Assembly (NCBI RefSeq): GCF_009877425.1
Contig: NZ_WXEY01000004.1
Span: forward strand, 124,001-188,000
Direction: 5' to 3'
Source: Heliomicrobium undosum
GTDB lineage: Bacteria; Bacillota; Desulfitobacteriia; Heliobacteriales; Heliobacteriaceae
DNA: 64,000 nucleotides
Shown: positions 31,549-39,882 of the stretch, piece after piece
How the letters are laid out: every line of letters starts with the position of its first letter
How positions within the stretch are numbered: position 1 is the first letter of the stretch
Notes under the pieces: generated by a model
The model's database searches: none
What the model saw: only the letters and a program-made list of their open reading frames with translations
What the model was told of the DNA's origin: nothing
Position numbers and translations under genes: made by a program

Positions 31549-33420
31549 CTAAGGCTCGTCAAAAATCCCATGCTGGAACGTGAACTCCCGGAAGATCTGT
31601 CGCTTTTTCAGATGGCAGCGTTCCTCGGCGCAGAGCAGTTTGGAGAGCGTCTTGACCGCCTCCAAGATGTGGGGGCCCTTGTTCAGCATGACACAGTCGG
31701 CGCGGTGGCCCATGGCGGCGTCGGTGATCTCCGCTCTCGCCGGCAGGCCCGTCTTGGCCAGTGTTTCCAGCACCTGGGTGGCCCAGATGACCGGCGTGTG
31801 GGCCGCTTCGCACATGCAAAGGATGTCCTCCTGGACGAGGGCCAGGTTTTCGAAACCGACCTCCACGGCCAGGTCGCCGCGGGCGATCATGATGCCGAAG
31901 CTGGGGAAGGCAAGACCAGTGATCAACAGTTGGGCCAGCCGGTGAATGGCCTCGCTCGTCTCGATTTTGGCGATGAAACCGATATCGGAACGACCCAATT
32001 CCGCCAACGCTGCCTGGAGATCGAGCAGGTCTTTCGGGCTATGGACGAAGGAGAGGCCGACGGCGTCGGCGTGATGGGCGACAAAGACCAGGTCCTGCCG
32101 GTCTTGCGCTGTCAAGGCGGGCAGTTCCAGGAGGGAGTCAGGAAAGTTAAGGCCCTTTTCCGGCTTGATTCGCGCAGAGGGCCCTGCCGTGGAGAGGACT
32201 TCCAGTTCCAGGTATTCATCTGTGATGCGGCGCGTGACTGTTCCGATCTTGCCGTCATCGATATAGATCCGTTGTTCCAATTGGACGAAGTGGAGCGCTT
32301 CCGGGAGGGTGCAACTGATCCCGGCCGGGCTGTCCTCTGACGCGGGATGGCCCATCCGGAGCGGATCTCGGTAGAGTCGCAGGGTATCGCCCGGTCGCAC
32401 CTCCACCGTCACCGGTTGAGGGAGGATGGGACCGACGTTGAAGGCGACGTTCTTTTCACCGAACAGGAGAATCCCCTCTTGCAGGTAGGCGGTCCGGTCC
32501 AATCCGACCCGCACCCGCGTCGGGCTGACGCGCTCCATGATATGCAATGTCCGCAGCCGGTCCCGCGTGTCCTGAAACTGCAATTCGCTGCCGACACGCA
32601 AACGGTCGAGACCACTCTGGCGGGGGATGGCGATGATGAAGCGCGCCCTGCCATCGGGATCGGCGATGCGCCGCGTGAAGGGCGCCTCGGCATCCAAGTA
32701 GCCCTCCAGCAACCGGTAGGGAGAGCCGAAGGGATCGCGCGGCGTAGCTAGTTTGAGGGGTCGCGTCTCCTTGGCGAGCGGCCCGGTCCGGATCTTAGGG
32801 CCGCCCAGATCCATGAGGATGCGGCAACGCCGTCCGGCGCCCTCTCCGCGCTGTTCCAGGCTGTCTTCGGCGTTGCGGATGGCGACGATCAATTGTTTCC
32901 ACTCCTGGGGACTGTCGTGGGCGCAGTTGATGCGCGCCAGGTCCATCCCGTTGAGGAGAAGTTCTTCCAGGAGTTCCTGACGGTGAATAACGGCAGTGTC
33001 CAGGGTCACCATGATCCGGGTGCCGCGCTTGTCCCGTGGGCGACCGAGCAGGCGGCGCGAGCGCAACTCCGTCAAGAAACGGGCCAGTTCCGAATCGGGT
33101 CGCTCTAGTGCCGTCGAGAGCGTTTCCACCCCGAGGTGACCGAGGACACGTTCGATCCCCAGGAGGACCGTCGCCTCCAGTCGGCCCAGGGAGGAGAGGC
33201 CGTATTCGGCCAAGGCAATTTGCAGATCCACGATGTCGTGTCGACGCATGGCGAGATAGGCCAGCAGGTTGTCGCGGCTGACGCGGGCTTCCGGCTCGTA
33301 GAGCGGATAGGCGTCAATAACGGATTGGGCATGGTCCGTGATCACGGCGTGAAAAGCAGCGAGTTGGTCTGCCAGCCAGTCCCGGCGATGCGGTGCAGGT
33401 GGGCGCAGAATGGTTGCCAT
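31549..33420 (-). CDS. Divergent pyruvate kinase-like protein with N-terminal extension
   Basis: A 623-residue protein. Residues ~1-135 are a helical extension. Then comes a pyruvate kinase barrel: GTRIMVTLDTA, ARINCAHDSPQEW, LMDLGGPKIRTG, and late FIAKIETSEAI with the catalytic Lys and metal Glu, then MIARGDLAVEVG. The normal MLSGETA loop is replaced by VMLNKGPH, and the C-terminal allosteric domain is lacking. The B-domain region is enlarged. Catalytic Lys and Mg ligands survive, so phosphotransfer may remain, perhaps on another substrate. ATG at 33420 is preferred (GAGGGG eight bases before) over the GTG at 33426. Confidence 0.82.
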   Translation of the reverse strand: MATILRPPAPHRRDWLADQLAAFHAVITDHAQSVIDAYPLYEPEARVSRDNLLAYLAMRRHDIVDLQIALAEYGLSSLGRLEATVLLGIERVLGHLGVETLSTALERPDSELARFLTELRSRRLLGRPRDKRGTRIMVTLDTAVIHRQELLEELLLNGMDLARINCAHDSPQEWKQLIVAIRNAEDSLEQRGEGAGRRCRILMDLGGPKIRTGPLAKETRPLKLATPRDPFGSPYRLLEGYLDAEAPFTRRIADPDGRARFIIAIPRQSGLDRLRVGSELQFQDTRDRLRTLHIMERVSPTRVRVGLDRTAYLQEGILLFGEKNVAFNVGPILPQPVTVEVRPGDTLRLYRDPLRMGHPASEDSPAGISCTLPEALHFVQLEQRIYIDDGKIGTVTRRITDEYLELEVLSTAGPSARIKPEKGLNFPDSLLELPALTAQDRQDLVFVAHHADAVGLSFVHSPKDLLDLQAALAELGRSDIGFIAKIETSEAIHRLAQLLITGLAFPSFGIMIARGDLAVEVGFENLALVQEDILCMCEAAHTPVIWATQVLETLAKTGLPARAEITDAAMGHRADCVMLNKGPHILEAVKTLSKLLCAEERCHLKKRQIFREFTFQHGIFDEP

Positions 33421-33628
33421 CGGCACTCCCCTCGATAAGTGTAAAAATCCCCGTGATGAGGAAATATGTTGACATTTTTAGCGTACCGTGCGCCGGGCAG
33501 AGCAGGCAAGTTAACGATCAGTAAACCTTTATAATCGTATCTCCCATTTTTCAGGGTCCCTCCGAGAGGCTTCCCCATATCTTGTATATGGGAAGCTCTA
33601 ACATTTTTGAAGGAGGGGTTGATATCCG

Positions 33629-33790
33629 ATGATCACATTGCGCCTGTGTTCGTCCGGTTGCTGTCCTACTGTTCATGTCTCCCAGGGGATGGTCGTCATC
33701 ACCGACGACGACGGGGGCCGGGTGACGCTGACGAAAGAGCAGTTAAAGCTTCTCGTCGACCGGTACGATGATATCGAGGCGATGAAGTGA
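33629..33790 (+). CDS. 53-residue small protein with N-terminal cysteine motif
   Basis: A short gene with GAAGGAGGGG before ATG and overlapping the next gene by four bases. The product starts MITLRLCSSGCCPTVHVS (CxxxCC), continues with a beta-rich segment (MVVITDDDGGRVTLTKEQ) and ends in an acidic helix. The pattern of a strand, DDDGG and LT.EQ...L resembles small sporulation-associated or regulatory peptides, but I assign no function. A hairpin (33570-33596, ~10-bp stem) lies in its leader. Confidence 0.7.
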   Translation: MITLRLCSSGCCPTVHVSQGMVVITDDDGGRVTLTKEQLKLLVDRYDDIEAMK

Positions 33791-34092
33791 TGGCCGCCGA
33801 GTTGCTGGCTGCCCTGAGCATACGCTTTTTCCTCTTCGATTTTATTCTCTTCAAGCCCATCCGGGAGAGGCTCAAAAAAGTCCACTACTTCTTTCGCAAA
33901 CTCCTCGGCTGCCCCTTCTGCCAGGGCTTCTGGTGCGGATTGTTCATCTACCTGCTCAACCATCCCATCGAATCGTGGATCGCCTTCTTGCAGTTCGGAT
34001 TCATTTCGGCGATCCTTTCCCTATCCTGGAGCATCGCCGCCTATCCCTTGCTGAAACGGTATGAAGAGAACCACGATATACCGCTGACGTAA
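33787..34092 (+). CDS. Small membrane protein with CPFCQGFWCG motif (DUF1360-like)
   Basis: A 101-residue protein with two or three hydrophobic segments (residues ~3-25 and ~50-90). Between them is LLGCPFCQGFWCGLF, a CxxC...C arrangement at a membrane boundary seen in DUF1360-type proteins, some of which are spore or phage associated. GTG start overlaps the preceding small gene, so the two are translated together. A strong terminator follows. Function unknown. Confidence 0.7.
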   Translation: MMAAELLAALSIRFFLFDFILFKPIRERLKKVHYFFRKLLGCPFCQGFWCGLFIYLLNHPIESWIAFLQFGFISAILSLSWSIAAYPLLKRYEENHDIPLT

Positions 34093-34139
34093 CGGACAAT
34101 ACTCCGGCAAGGAGAAAAAGCCCTCCGATGGGCGAAAGC

Positions 34140-34166
34140 AAAAACCGGCCCCCCGGCCGGTTTTTG
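34140..34166 (+). terminator. Rho-independent terminator
   Basis: AAAACCGGCC (34141-34150) / GGCCGGTTTT (34155-34164), loop CCCC, then TG; works in both directions. Confidence 0.9.
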
Positions 34167-34273
34167 CTTGTACATTTGCATGTTCTGGTATTACACTAAA
34201 ACTGGCAAAGAATTGAAGCGGCCTTGTCCAGTGATGAAGAGGGAATACTGGCTTTGAAATGGGGGAGCGAAGG

Positions 34274-35602
34274 ATGCAAAGATGGGCGCTGGCGGCGGAA
34301 GAACTGGAAGACAGCCTGCATCTGCCGGCAGCCGCTTTGGACGCCATGGCCGGCCGGTTTCAACATGCCATGGAACAGGGGCTGGCGGGGAAAGGCGGCT
34401 CCTTGAAGATGCTGCCGTCCTATCTGGCCGGACCGACGGGGAAAGAGCGCGGAACCTTTCTGGCCCTCGATTTCGGCGGGACGAACGTGCGCGTGGCGCT
34501 GATGGAGCTCTCAGGAGGTCAGAGCCGGATCTTGAACCGTCTCAGCCGGCCGGTCCGGGCGGCGGACGGGCGTTACGACTACACCCGACACTCGGCGACG
34601 GCGGAGGAACTCTTTGACTTTCTGGCCTCCCTGATCGCTGAAACGATCGGCGATCATCGGGGGCGCTTTTACCTCGGCCACACCTTTTCCTTTCCGGCTC
34701 GCCAGGAAAACATCGGTAACGCCACGCTGATCCGCTGGGCCAAGGAGTTTCACACCGGCGGCGTCGAGGGTCATGATGTGGGGCAACTCCTGATCGACGC
34801 CTTGGCCCGCAAAGGCCTCAAGGACCGGGTGATCCCGGCGGCCATCATCAATGACACGGTGGGAACGCTGCTGACGGCCACCTACAGCGATCCCCACACT
34901 CGCATCGGCTCCATCCTTGGCACCGGCCACAACAGCTGCTACCTGGACCGTTTCGCCCCGGCCTTTGCAGCGCCCATGGTGATCAACATGGAGTCAGGCA
35001 ATTTTGACGGCGTGCCGACTACGGCCTTTGATGAGCGACTCGACCGGCAAAGCGCGCAGCCGGGGGCGCAGCGCCTCGAGAAGATGGTGTCCGGCCTCTA
35101 CCTCGGCGAACTGCTGCGACTGATCCTGCTCGAACTCATGCAGACGAATGGTCTCTTCGGGGGACAACCGTCGGCGGGGCTGGAACGGTCCTATTCGCTG
35201 TCGGCAGCCGATCTCTCCGACCTCCTGGCCGATGGTTCCGCTGAACTGGGCGGGGTTGGCGATTGGCTACGAGCGCGCGCCGGCATTGAGGTGAGCGATA
35301 GGGAGGAACGCCGACTGTTGCAGCGGATCGCGGCGGCAGCGGCCCGCCGTTCGGCTCGCCTGGCGGCGGCGACCTACCTGGGAGCGTTGCGCCATGAAGA
35401 CCCTACCCTGACTTCCCGCCATGCGATCGCTGTCGATGGCTCCCTCTATGAGAAGATGCCCGGCTACGCCAACGCCCTGGACAGCGCCTTGGCTGAACTG
35501 CTCGGGGAAAAAGCGGGACAGGTCTCTGTCCGGTTAATAAAAAACGGCTCCGAGGTGGGCGCAGCTATCGCTGCCGCCATCGTCGCCGCCGCTTCAGATT
35601 AA
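34274..35602 (+). CDS. Eukaryotic-type hexokinase
   Basis: A 442-residue protein of the hexokinase family found mainly in eukaryotes, not the bacterial ROK or Glk types. The phosphate-1 motif LALDFGGTNVRVALMEL is near residue 70, the sugar-binding LGHTFSFPARQ near 135 with WAKEF, and the catalytic base in IINDTVGTLL near 195. The adenosine region LGTGHNSCYLD is near 220 and INMESGNFDG near 245. The C-terminal end VSVRLIKNGSEVGAA is also right. It phosphorylates glucose or other hexoses with ATP. ATG at 34274 follows GGGGGAGCGAAGG; the upstream in-frame ATG lacks a ribosome site. Length matches single-domain hexokinases. Confidence 0.88.
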   Translation: MQRWALAAEELEDSLHLPAAALDAMAGRFQHAMEQGLAGKGGSLKMLPSYLAGPTGKERGTFLALDFGGTNVRVALMELSGGQSRILNRLSRPVRAADGRYDYTRHSATAEELFDFLASLIAETIGDHRGRFYLGHTFSFPARQENIGNATLIRWAKEFHTGGVEGHDVGQLLIDALARKGLKDRVIPAAIINDTVGTLLTATYSDPHTRIGSILGTGHNSCYLDRFAPAFAAPMVINMESGNFDGVPTTAFDERLDRQSAQPGAQRLEKMVSGLYLGELLRLILLELMQTNGLFGGQPSAGLERSYSLSAADLSDLLADGSAELGGVGDWLRARAGIEVSDREERRLLQRIAAAAARRSARLAAATYLGALRHEDPTLTSRHAIAVDGSLYEKMPGYANALDSALAELLGEKAGQVSVRLIKNGSEVGAAIAAAIVAAASD

Positions 35603-35862
35603 TTGACTTTTCCGTTGGCCGGAGTCAGCCGTTCGGAGAAGTGTTTGAAATCCTGTGTCAACCCATGCGATTCGATGTAGGCCAGGAAGAGATTGTTCAA
35701 GGAGATGGCTTCGTCCAGGCGCAACACCAGATCGTGCACCCGTTTTTGCAGTTCCTCTGTCCGGGACTCCACATCCTGAAGCCGCCGGTTGAGCGCCGCC
35801 GATTCCTCTTCCAGGCGCTTGACCCGTTCTTCCTGCGGACTGTCCAATGTTGACGAGGTCAT
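35599..35862 (-). CDS. Small coiled-coil protein
   Basis: An 87-residue protein dominated by a heptad coiled coil (RVKRLEEESAALNRRLQDVESRTEELQK) at about 12-60, then LDEAISLNNLFLAYIESHGL. No signal or membrane segment. The frame opens ~50 codons earlier but that part is unlike a protein start; the ATG at 35862 is chosen, though its ribosome site (GGGGCGGGAA) is weak. It overlaps the convergent hexokinase gene end by four bases. Function unknown. Confidence 0.6.
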   Translation of the reverse strand: MTSSTLDSPQEERVKRLEEESAALNRRLQDVESRTEELQKRVHDLVLRLDEAISLNNLFLAYIESHGLTQDFKHFSERLTPANGKVN

Positions 35863-36005
35863 TGAGGATTCCCGCCCCTTCCATGTCACTGAATGAATAT
35901 GGTTTGTACATGCTTTATAAGGACATTGTAAACTTGCTGCGCCAAATTGTCGATATGCCTGGCGTCGCCGGATAAGGAAAAAGCCGTCGCGCGCTGCGAC
36001 GGCCT

Positions 36006-36740
36006 TCAACCGGCTGCTTGGCCAAGGGAAGCCAAGCTTTCCTGCTGGTAGCGGAGCACCCGTGGCACATAAGCCTGGGTCTCCGCAAAGGGCGGGATCC
36101 CCTTGTATTTTTCCACGCTGCCGGGGCCGGCGTTGTAGGCGGCGACGGCTAGATCGACGCGTCCGCCGAAACGGTCCAGCATCTGCCGGAGGTAACGGAC
36201 GCCGCCGTCGATGTTCTGGGCGGGGTCAAAGGCGTCCTGGACGCCGAGAGAACGGGCGGTGCCGGGCATCAACTGCATCAGTCCCATTGCGCCGGCCGGC
36301 GAGACGACACGGGGGTTGAAGTTCGATTCCGCTTTGATCACACCCCAGATCAATGAGGCGGGGACGTTGTATTTCTGCGCCGCCTGGTTGATCAGGTCGG
36401 CGTATTTTCCGGCGTGGATGCTTGTTTGCGCCGAGTAGGCCTGTCCTGCCTGTGGGCGGGCCTGAGCGGACAGGTTGTTCCATGCGCCGGCGCTGTTCGG
36501 GCCGCCGGTGGCGGCGCCGGCAAACTGGCTGAACAGGGCCGAAGTGACCGCCGACATCCCTGTATTGGCAACGGTTGCCGAAGGGGAGATCGCCGGCAGC
36601 GGGGGAAGGCTGACGTTCTGGCCGAGGGCCTGCGCCTTGATGGCGGCTGCCAGAGAATCGGAGAAATCAGCAAAGGACTGTCCCTTGGGACACTGCGCCT
36701 GAATCTGCTGGCGGATCGAATCAATCCCGACGATGGTCAT
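36006..36740 (-). CDS. Lytic transglycosylase (SLT domain)
   Basis: A 244-residue peptidoglycan lyase. The C-terminal ~130 residues form an SLT domain: [20 protein letters not shown] contains the catalytic Glu, then [34 protein letters not shown] and [12 protein letters not shown]. The first ~110 residues are low-complexity Ala/Ser/Pro with no obvious signal peptide, as in SleB-neighbouring or phage-type SLT proteins of Firmicutes. The ATG nine bases after GGGGAGGT is chosen over an upstream GTG. TATAGT preceded at 18 bp by TTTACA forms a candidate promoter. It cleaves glycan strands outside the membrane. Confidence 0.88.
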   Translation of the reverse strand: MTIVGIDSIRQQIQAQCPKGQSFADFSDSLAAAIKAQALGQNVSLPPLPAISPSATVANTGMSAVTSALFSQFAGAATGGPNSAGAWNNLSAQARPQAGQAYSAQTSIHAGKYADLINQAAQKYNVPASLIWGVIKAESNFNPRVVSPAGAMGLMQLMPGTARSLGVQDAFDPAQNIDGGVRYLRQMLDRFGGRVDLAVAAYNAGPGSVEKYKGIPPFAETQAYVPRVLRYQQESLASLGQAAG

Positions 36741-36950
36741 GCCACACACCTCCCCGCTTCACTATACCCGAGCGAGCGCCCACCTGTAAAGGGTGGAACA
36801 TCAGCAATCGTGTCAGAATATGGAACCGAAGAGGCAAGTTCCATCCGGAACAATGGTTCGGGCGGATACATAGGATAAAGCCCGGCTGTTTCTCTACGGA
36901 ACAACCTTGTTAATACTAATGAGGGGAAACACTTTGTTGAGGTGAGCGGG

Positions 36951-37181
36951 ATGAAAGAAGCCGCCTTGTTGCCGCGCTGTTCCACCTGCCGGCAGGTGCC
37001 GCCGGAAGGGATCGCCGGAGGGCTCTGGATCCGCGGCGTTTTTCTCTGCAACCGTTGTCTGGCTGACTTGTCCTCCTGGACGACCGAAAATGAGTCCTAT
37101 CGGACCTTGAAAAACTCCTTGGACCGGCTCTGGCAGCGGCCCGATTGGCGGCGCCATTTGGCCTCGGGAGGCCGCCCGTGA
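36951..37181 (+). CDS. csfB: Sigma-G inhibitor Gin (CsfB)-like zinc protein
   Basis: A 76-residue protein with two CxxC pairs (RCSTCRQ and LCNRCL) separated by ~20 residues, then an amphipathic helix, the layout of Gin/CsfB, the anti-sigma factor that delays sigma-G in the forespore. Overall similarity is modest, but it lies directly before the yaaO-tmk-yaaR-holB run, where B. subtilis keeps csfB nearby. ATG follows GAGGTGAGCGGG. Zinc binding is expected from the cysteines. Confidence 0.72.
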   Translation: MKEAALLPRCSTCRQVPPEGIAGGLWIRGVFLCNRCLADLSSWTTENESYRTLKNSLDRLWQRPDWRRHLASGGRP

Positions 37182-37217
37182 TACAATAGTAGGAAACGTT
37201 TTTGCGGGAGGTTTAAG

Positions 37218-38675
37218 ATGGGGGATCGGCCTTTATGGCAGGCGTTGCAAGCGGATTATCAGGAGGGCGCGCTCGGGTTTCATACGCCCGGCCACGGGCG
37301 CGGGCGGGCGCTGGCCGGTCTGGGGATCCATCTCGATACGACCGAGTCCCCCGGCCTCGATGACCTCCACGCGCCGGAAGGCGTGATCGCTCATGCCCAG
37401 CGCCTGGCGGCCCGGGCCTTTGGCGCCGGGGCCACTTTTTTTTTGGTGCAAGGGGCGACCGTCGGCATCCATGCCCTCTGCCTGGCCGGCCTGCGGCCGG
37501 GTGATCGCCTCGCGCTGCCCCGGCACAGCCACCGTTCCGTGTTCGGCGGCCTGGTCCTGAGCGGGGCCGTTCCCCGCTACCTTCCGCCGCTCTGTGAAAG
37601 GGAGACGGGACTTCCCTTCGCCGTTGATTCCTCCGGCCTGGAGACGGCTGCCGAGGGTGCGACGGCCCTGCTGGCCTTGCGCCCCTCTTATTGGGGAACG
37701 GCGGAGGACCTGACCCCCTGGCGGCAAGCCGCCGAGCGGCAAGGGGCGGCCCTCTGGGTCGATGAGGCCCATGGCGCGGCCTATGTATTTTCATCGCGGC
37801 TGCCCGACTCGGCCTTGCGCCTCGGCGCCCATGCCGTCGTTCACGGCAGCCACAAGACCCTGCCCGTCCTCACCCAGGCGGCGATGCTCCATATCGGCGC
37901 TAGCGCCGCAGGCGGCACAGACGGCCAGGCCGTCGCTCGCGCGTTGGCCCTCTTGCAGACGACCAGCCCTTCTTACCTGCTGATGGCTTCCCTCGATGAG
38001 GCCCGCTGCCGGATGGAGGAAGAGGGTGAGGGGCTCTGGCACAGGACTGTTGAGCGGGCGCAAAGACTGCGCAAAGACCTCAATCATCTCAAAGGAATTT
38101 TTTGTTGGGGCGAAGAAATAATCAATCATCCGGCCGTCTCCGGTTGGGATCCGACGCGCCTGCTCGTGGTGCTGCGCGGGGCCATGCCATCCGGCTACGC
38201 GGCGCGCAAGTGGTTGCGGCGGGCCCATGGAATCGAAGCCGAACTGGCTGGACCGAATTATCTGCTCTTTTTGCTCTCTCCCTTTGACTCCCCTGACGCG
38301 GACGCCCGCTTGCGGGCGGCCTTTCGAGATCTGTCGCTTGAGGCTGATTATGGGGCCGTTGCGGGGCGAAACCGGATCAGCGCCTTTGCTTCAGGACCGT
38401 TGCTCAAAGCGGCCTACGGCATCTGTCCGGAAACGGTGTTGTCGCCGCGGGAGGCATTCCATGCCCCCAGCCGCTGGGTGAGTTGGGCCGAGGCGCGCGG
38501 CCGCCTGGCCGCCGAGTTCATCTGTCCCTATCCCCCCGGGATCCCCCTGGTCGCCCCTGGGGAGCGCATCACCGCTGACATCGCCGAGACCGTCGAGGCC
38601 TTGCGCCGCGCCGGCGCCCAATGGCAGGGCGCCGCTGATCCGGGACTGTGCGAGTTGTTCATTATTGATGAATAG
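37218..38675 (+). CDS. Orn/Lys/Arg decarboxylase family PLP enzyme (YaaO-like)
   Basis: A 485-residue fold-type I PLP decarboxylase. The PLP lysine is in HGSHKTLPVLTQAAMLH at about residue 213, the cofactor Asp in LWVDEAHGAAY near 183, and QGATVGIHALCLAG near 77 is the phosphate-binding segment. It lacks the N-terminal response-regulator-like domain of inducible E. coli enzymes, as do B. subtilis SpeA and YaaO. Likely substrate is arginine, lysine or ornithine, giving polyamines. GGGAGGTTTAAG precedes ATG. Same position as yaaO before tmk in Bacillus. Confidence 0.88.
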   Translation: MGDRPLWQALQADYQEGALGFHTPGHGRGRALAGLGIHLDTTESPGLDDLHAPEGVIAHAQRLAARAFGAGATFFLVQGATVGIHALCLAGLRPGDRLALPRHSHRSVFGGLVLSGAVPRYLPPLCERETGLPFAVDSSGLETAAEGATALLALRPSYWGTAEDLTPWRQAAERQGAALWVDEAHGAAYVFSSRLPDSALRLGAHAVVHGSHKTLPVLTQAAMLHIGASAAGGTDGQAVARALALLQTTSPSYLLMASLDEARCRMEEEGEGLWHRTVERAQRLRKDLNHLKGIFCWGEEIINHPAVSGWDPTRLLVVLRGAMPSGYAARKWLRRAHGIEAELAGPNYLLFLLSPFDSPDADARLRAAFRDLSLEADYGAVAGRNRISAFASGPLLKAAYGICPETVLSPREAFHAPSRWVSWAEARGRLAAEFICPYPPGIPLVAPGERITADIAETVEALRRAGAQWQGAADPGLCELFIIDE

Positions 38676-38743
38676 ATCTTGTCGAGCCATTCTTCCCATC
38701 ATCCATCATTGTAAACAAATCTACCATGCGAAGCAGGTGCGCT

Positions 38744-39409
38744 ATGCCGGGATTGTTCATCACGCTGGAAGGAGCCGACGGGGCCGGAAAGACGACCCAG
38801 GGCGCCCTGCTGGCCCAAGCCTTCCGCATACTCGGTTATCCCGTTGTGGAGACGCGGGAACCCGGGGGGACGCCCGTCAGCGAGGCGGCCCGCCGGGTCT
38901 TGCTCGATCCTTCCTTAAAAGGCATGGCGCCCATGGCGGAGGTGTTCCTCTATGCAGCCGCCCGGGCGCAGCTGGTCAGCGAGGTCATCCGGCCGGCCCT
39001 CGCCTCGGGCGCCGTGGTGATCTGTGACCGTTTCACCGACTCCACGCTGGCCTACCAGGGCTTCGGCCGGGGCCTTGAACTGGAACGGTTGGCGGCGATC
39101 AACCGGATGGCCACCGAGGGGTTGACCCCCGATCTGACGCTCCTGCTCGATATCGACACAGGCGAGGGGCTTGGCCGGGCGCGGCAGCGGCGGCCGGAAC
39201 GGACAGAGTGGCAAGGCGCCGATCGAATGGAACTGGAAGAGGCGGCTTTTCACGAGCGGGTCCGCCGGGGCTTTCTCCGACTGGCCGAGAAGGACCGGGC
39301 GCGCATCCACCCCATCGCGGCCGGCGGCGCCATCGCCGAGGTTCACCGCCGGATCATCGACGCCGCGCGCCGATTGGCGCCCAACCTGCCCTACTGTCAG
39401 GAGGAATAG
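38744..39409 (+). CDS. tmk: Thymidylate kinase
   Basis: A 221-residue enzyme converting dTMP to dTDP. P-loop LEGADGAGKTTQ near residue 10, DR motif VVICDRFTDSTLAYQGFGRG near 90, LID-region RQRRPERTEWQGADRME near 145. ATG at 38744 follows CAGGTGC; an upstream in-frame ATG gives six extra residues without a better ribosome site. It belongs to the conserved tmk-yaaR-holB order. Confidence 0.93.
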   Translation: MPGLFITLEGADGAGKTTQGALLAQAFRILGYPVVETREPGGTPVSEAARRVLLDPSLKGMAPMAEVFLYAAARAQLVSEVIRPALASGAVVICDRFTDSTLAYQGFGRGLELERLAAINRMATEGLTPDLTLLLDIDTGEGLGRARQRRPERTEWQGADRMELEEAAFHERVRRGFLRLAEKDRARIHPIAAGGAIAEVHRRIIDAARRLAPNLPYCQEE

Positions 39410-39412
39410 GTC

Positions 39413-39877
39413 ATGGCCGATGGGCTGAAAATCAAAGGATTCTTCACGGGCGTCGGCGACCCGCGCCTGGGCCATGAGGGGGAACGGGCCGCCGGCGCCG
39501 AGGGGAACAAGGAAGCCTTTTTGTCTGAACTGCACAAGGCCCGGGCCGGGCGGGACCGGTCAGACCTGCAGGAGATGCTGGCCCGAATTGACGAATCGGC
39601 CAACGCCTTGGCCCAGAACCAGACCGTGGGCAACTTCAAGAAGTACCGGGAACTGGTGAAAAAGTTCCTCGCCCAGGTGGTCGGCGGCGCCTACCAGTTG
39701 CGGGAGCAAACCGGCTGGGACCGCCGCGGTCGCCATAAATCGCTGATCACCGTGGAAAAGATCGATCGCCACCTCGATGAGATGGCATCTCGGTTCCTTG
39801 CCCAGCAGGCCGAACCGATCGATATTCTGGCGAAAATCGGTGAAATTCGCGGCCTCTTGTTGGATATCATTACCTAG
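39413..39877 (+). CDS. yaaR: YaaR family (DUF327) protein
   Basis: A 154-residue helical protein between tmk and holB, as in B. subtilis. The segments LQEMLARIDESANALAQNQTVGNFKKYRELVKKFL and the C-terminal GEIRGLLLDIIT are typical of DUF327. No enzymatic motif; function unsettled. AGGAGGAATAG precedes the ATG, which starts three bases after the tmk stop. YaaQ, normally between tmk and yaaR in Bacillus, is missing here. Confidence 0.85.
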   Translation: MADGLKIKGFFTGVGDPRLGHEGERAAGAEGNKEAFLSELHKARAGRDRSDLQEMLARIDESANALAQNQTVGNFKKYRELVKKFLAQVVGGAYQLREQTGWDRRGRHKSLITVEKIDRHLDEMASRFLAQQAEPIDILAKIGEIRGLLLDIIT

Positions 39878-39882
39878 GAGAG

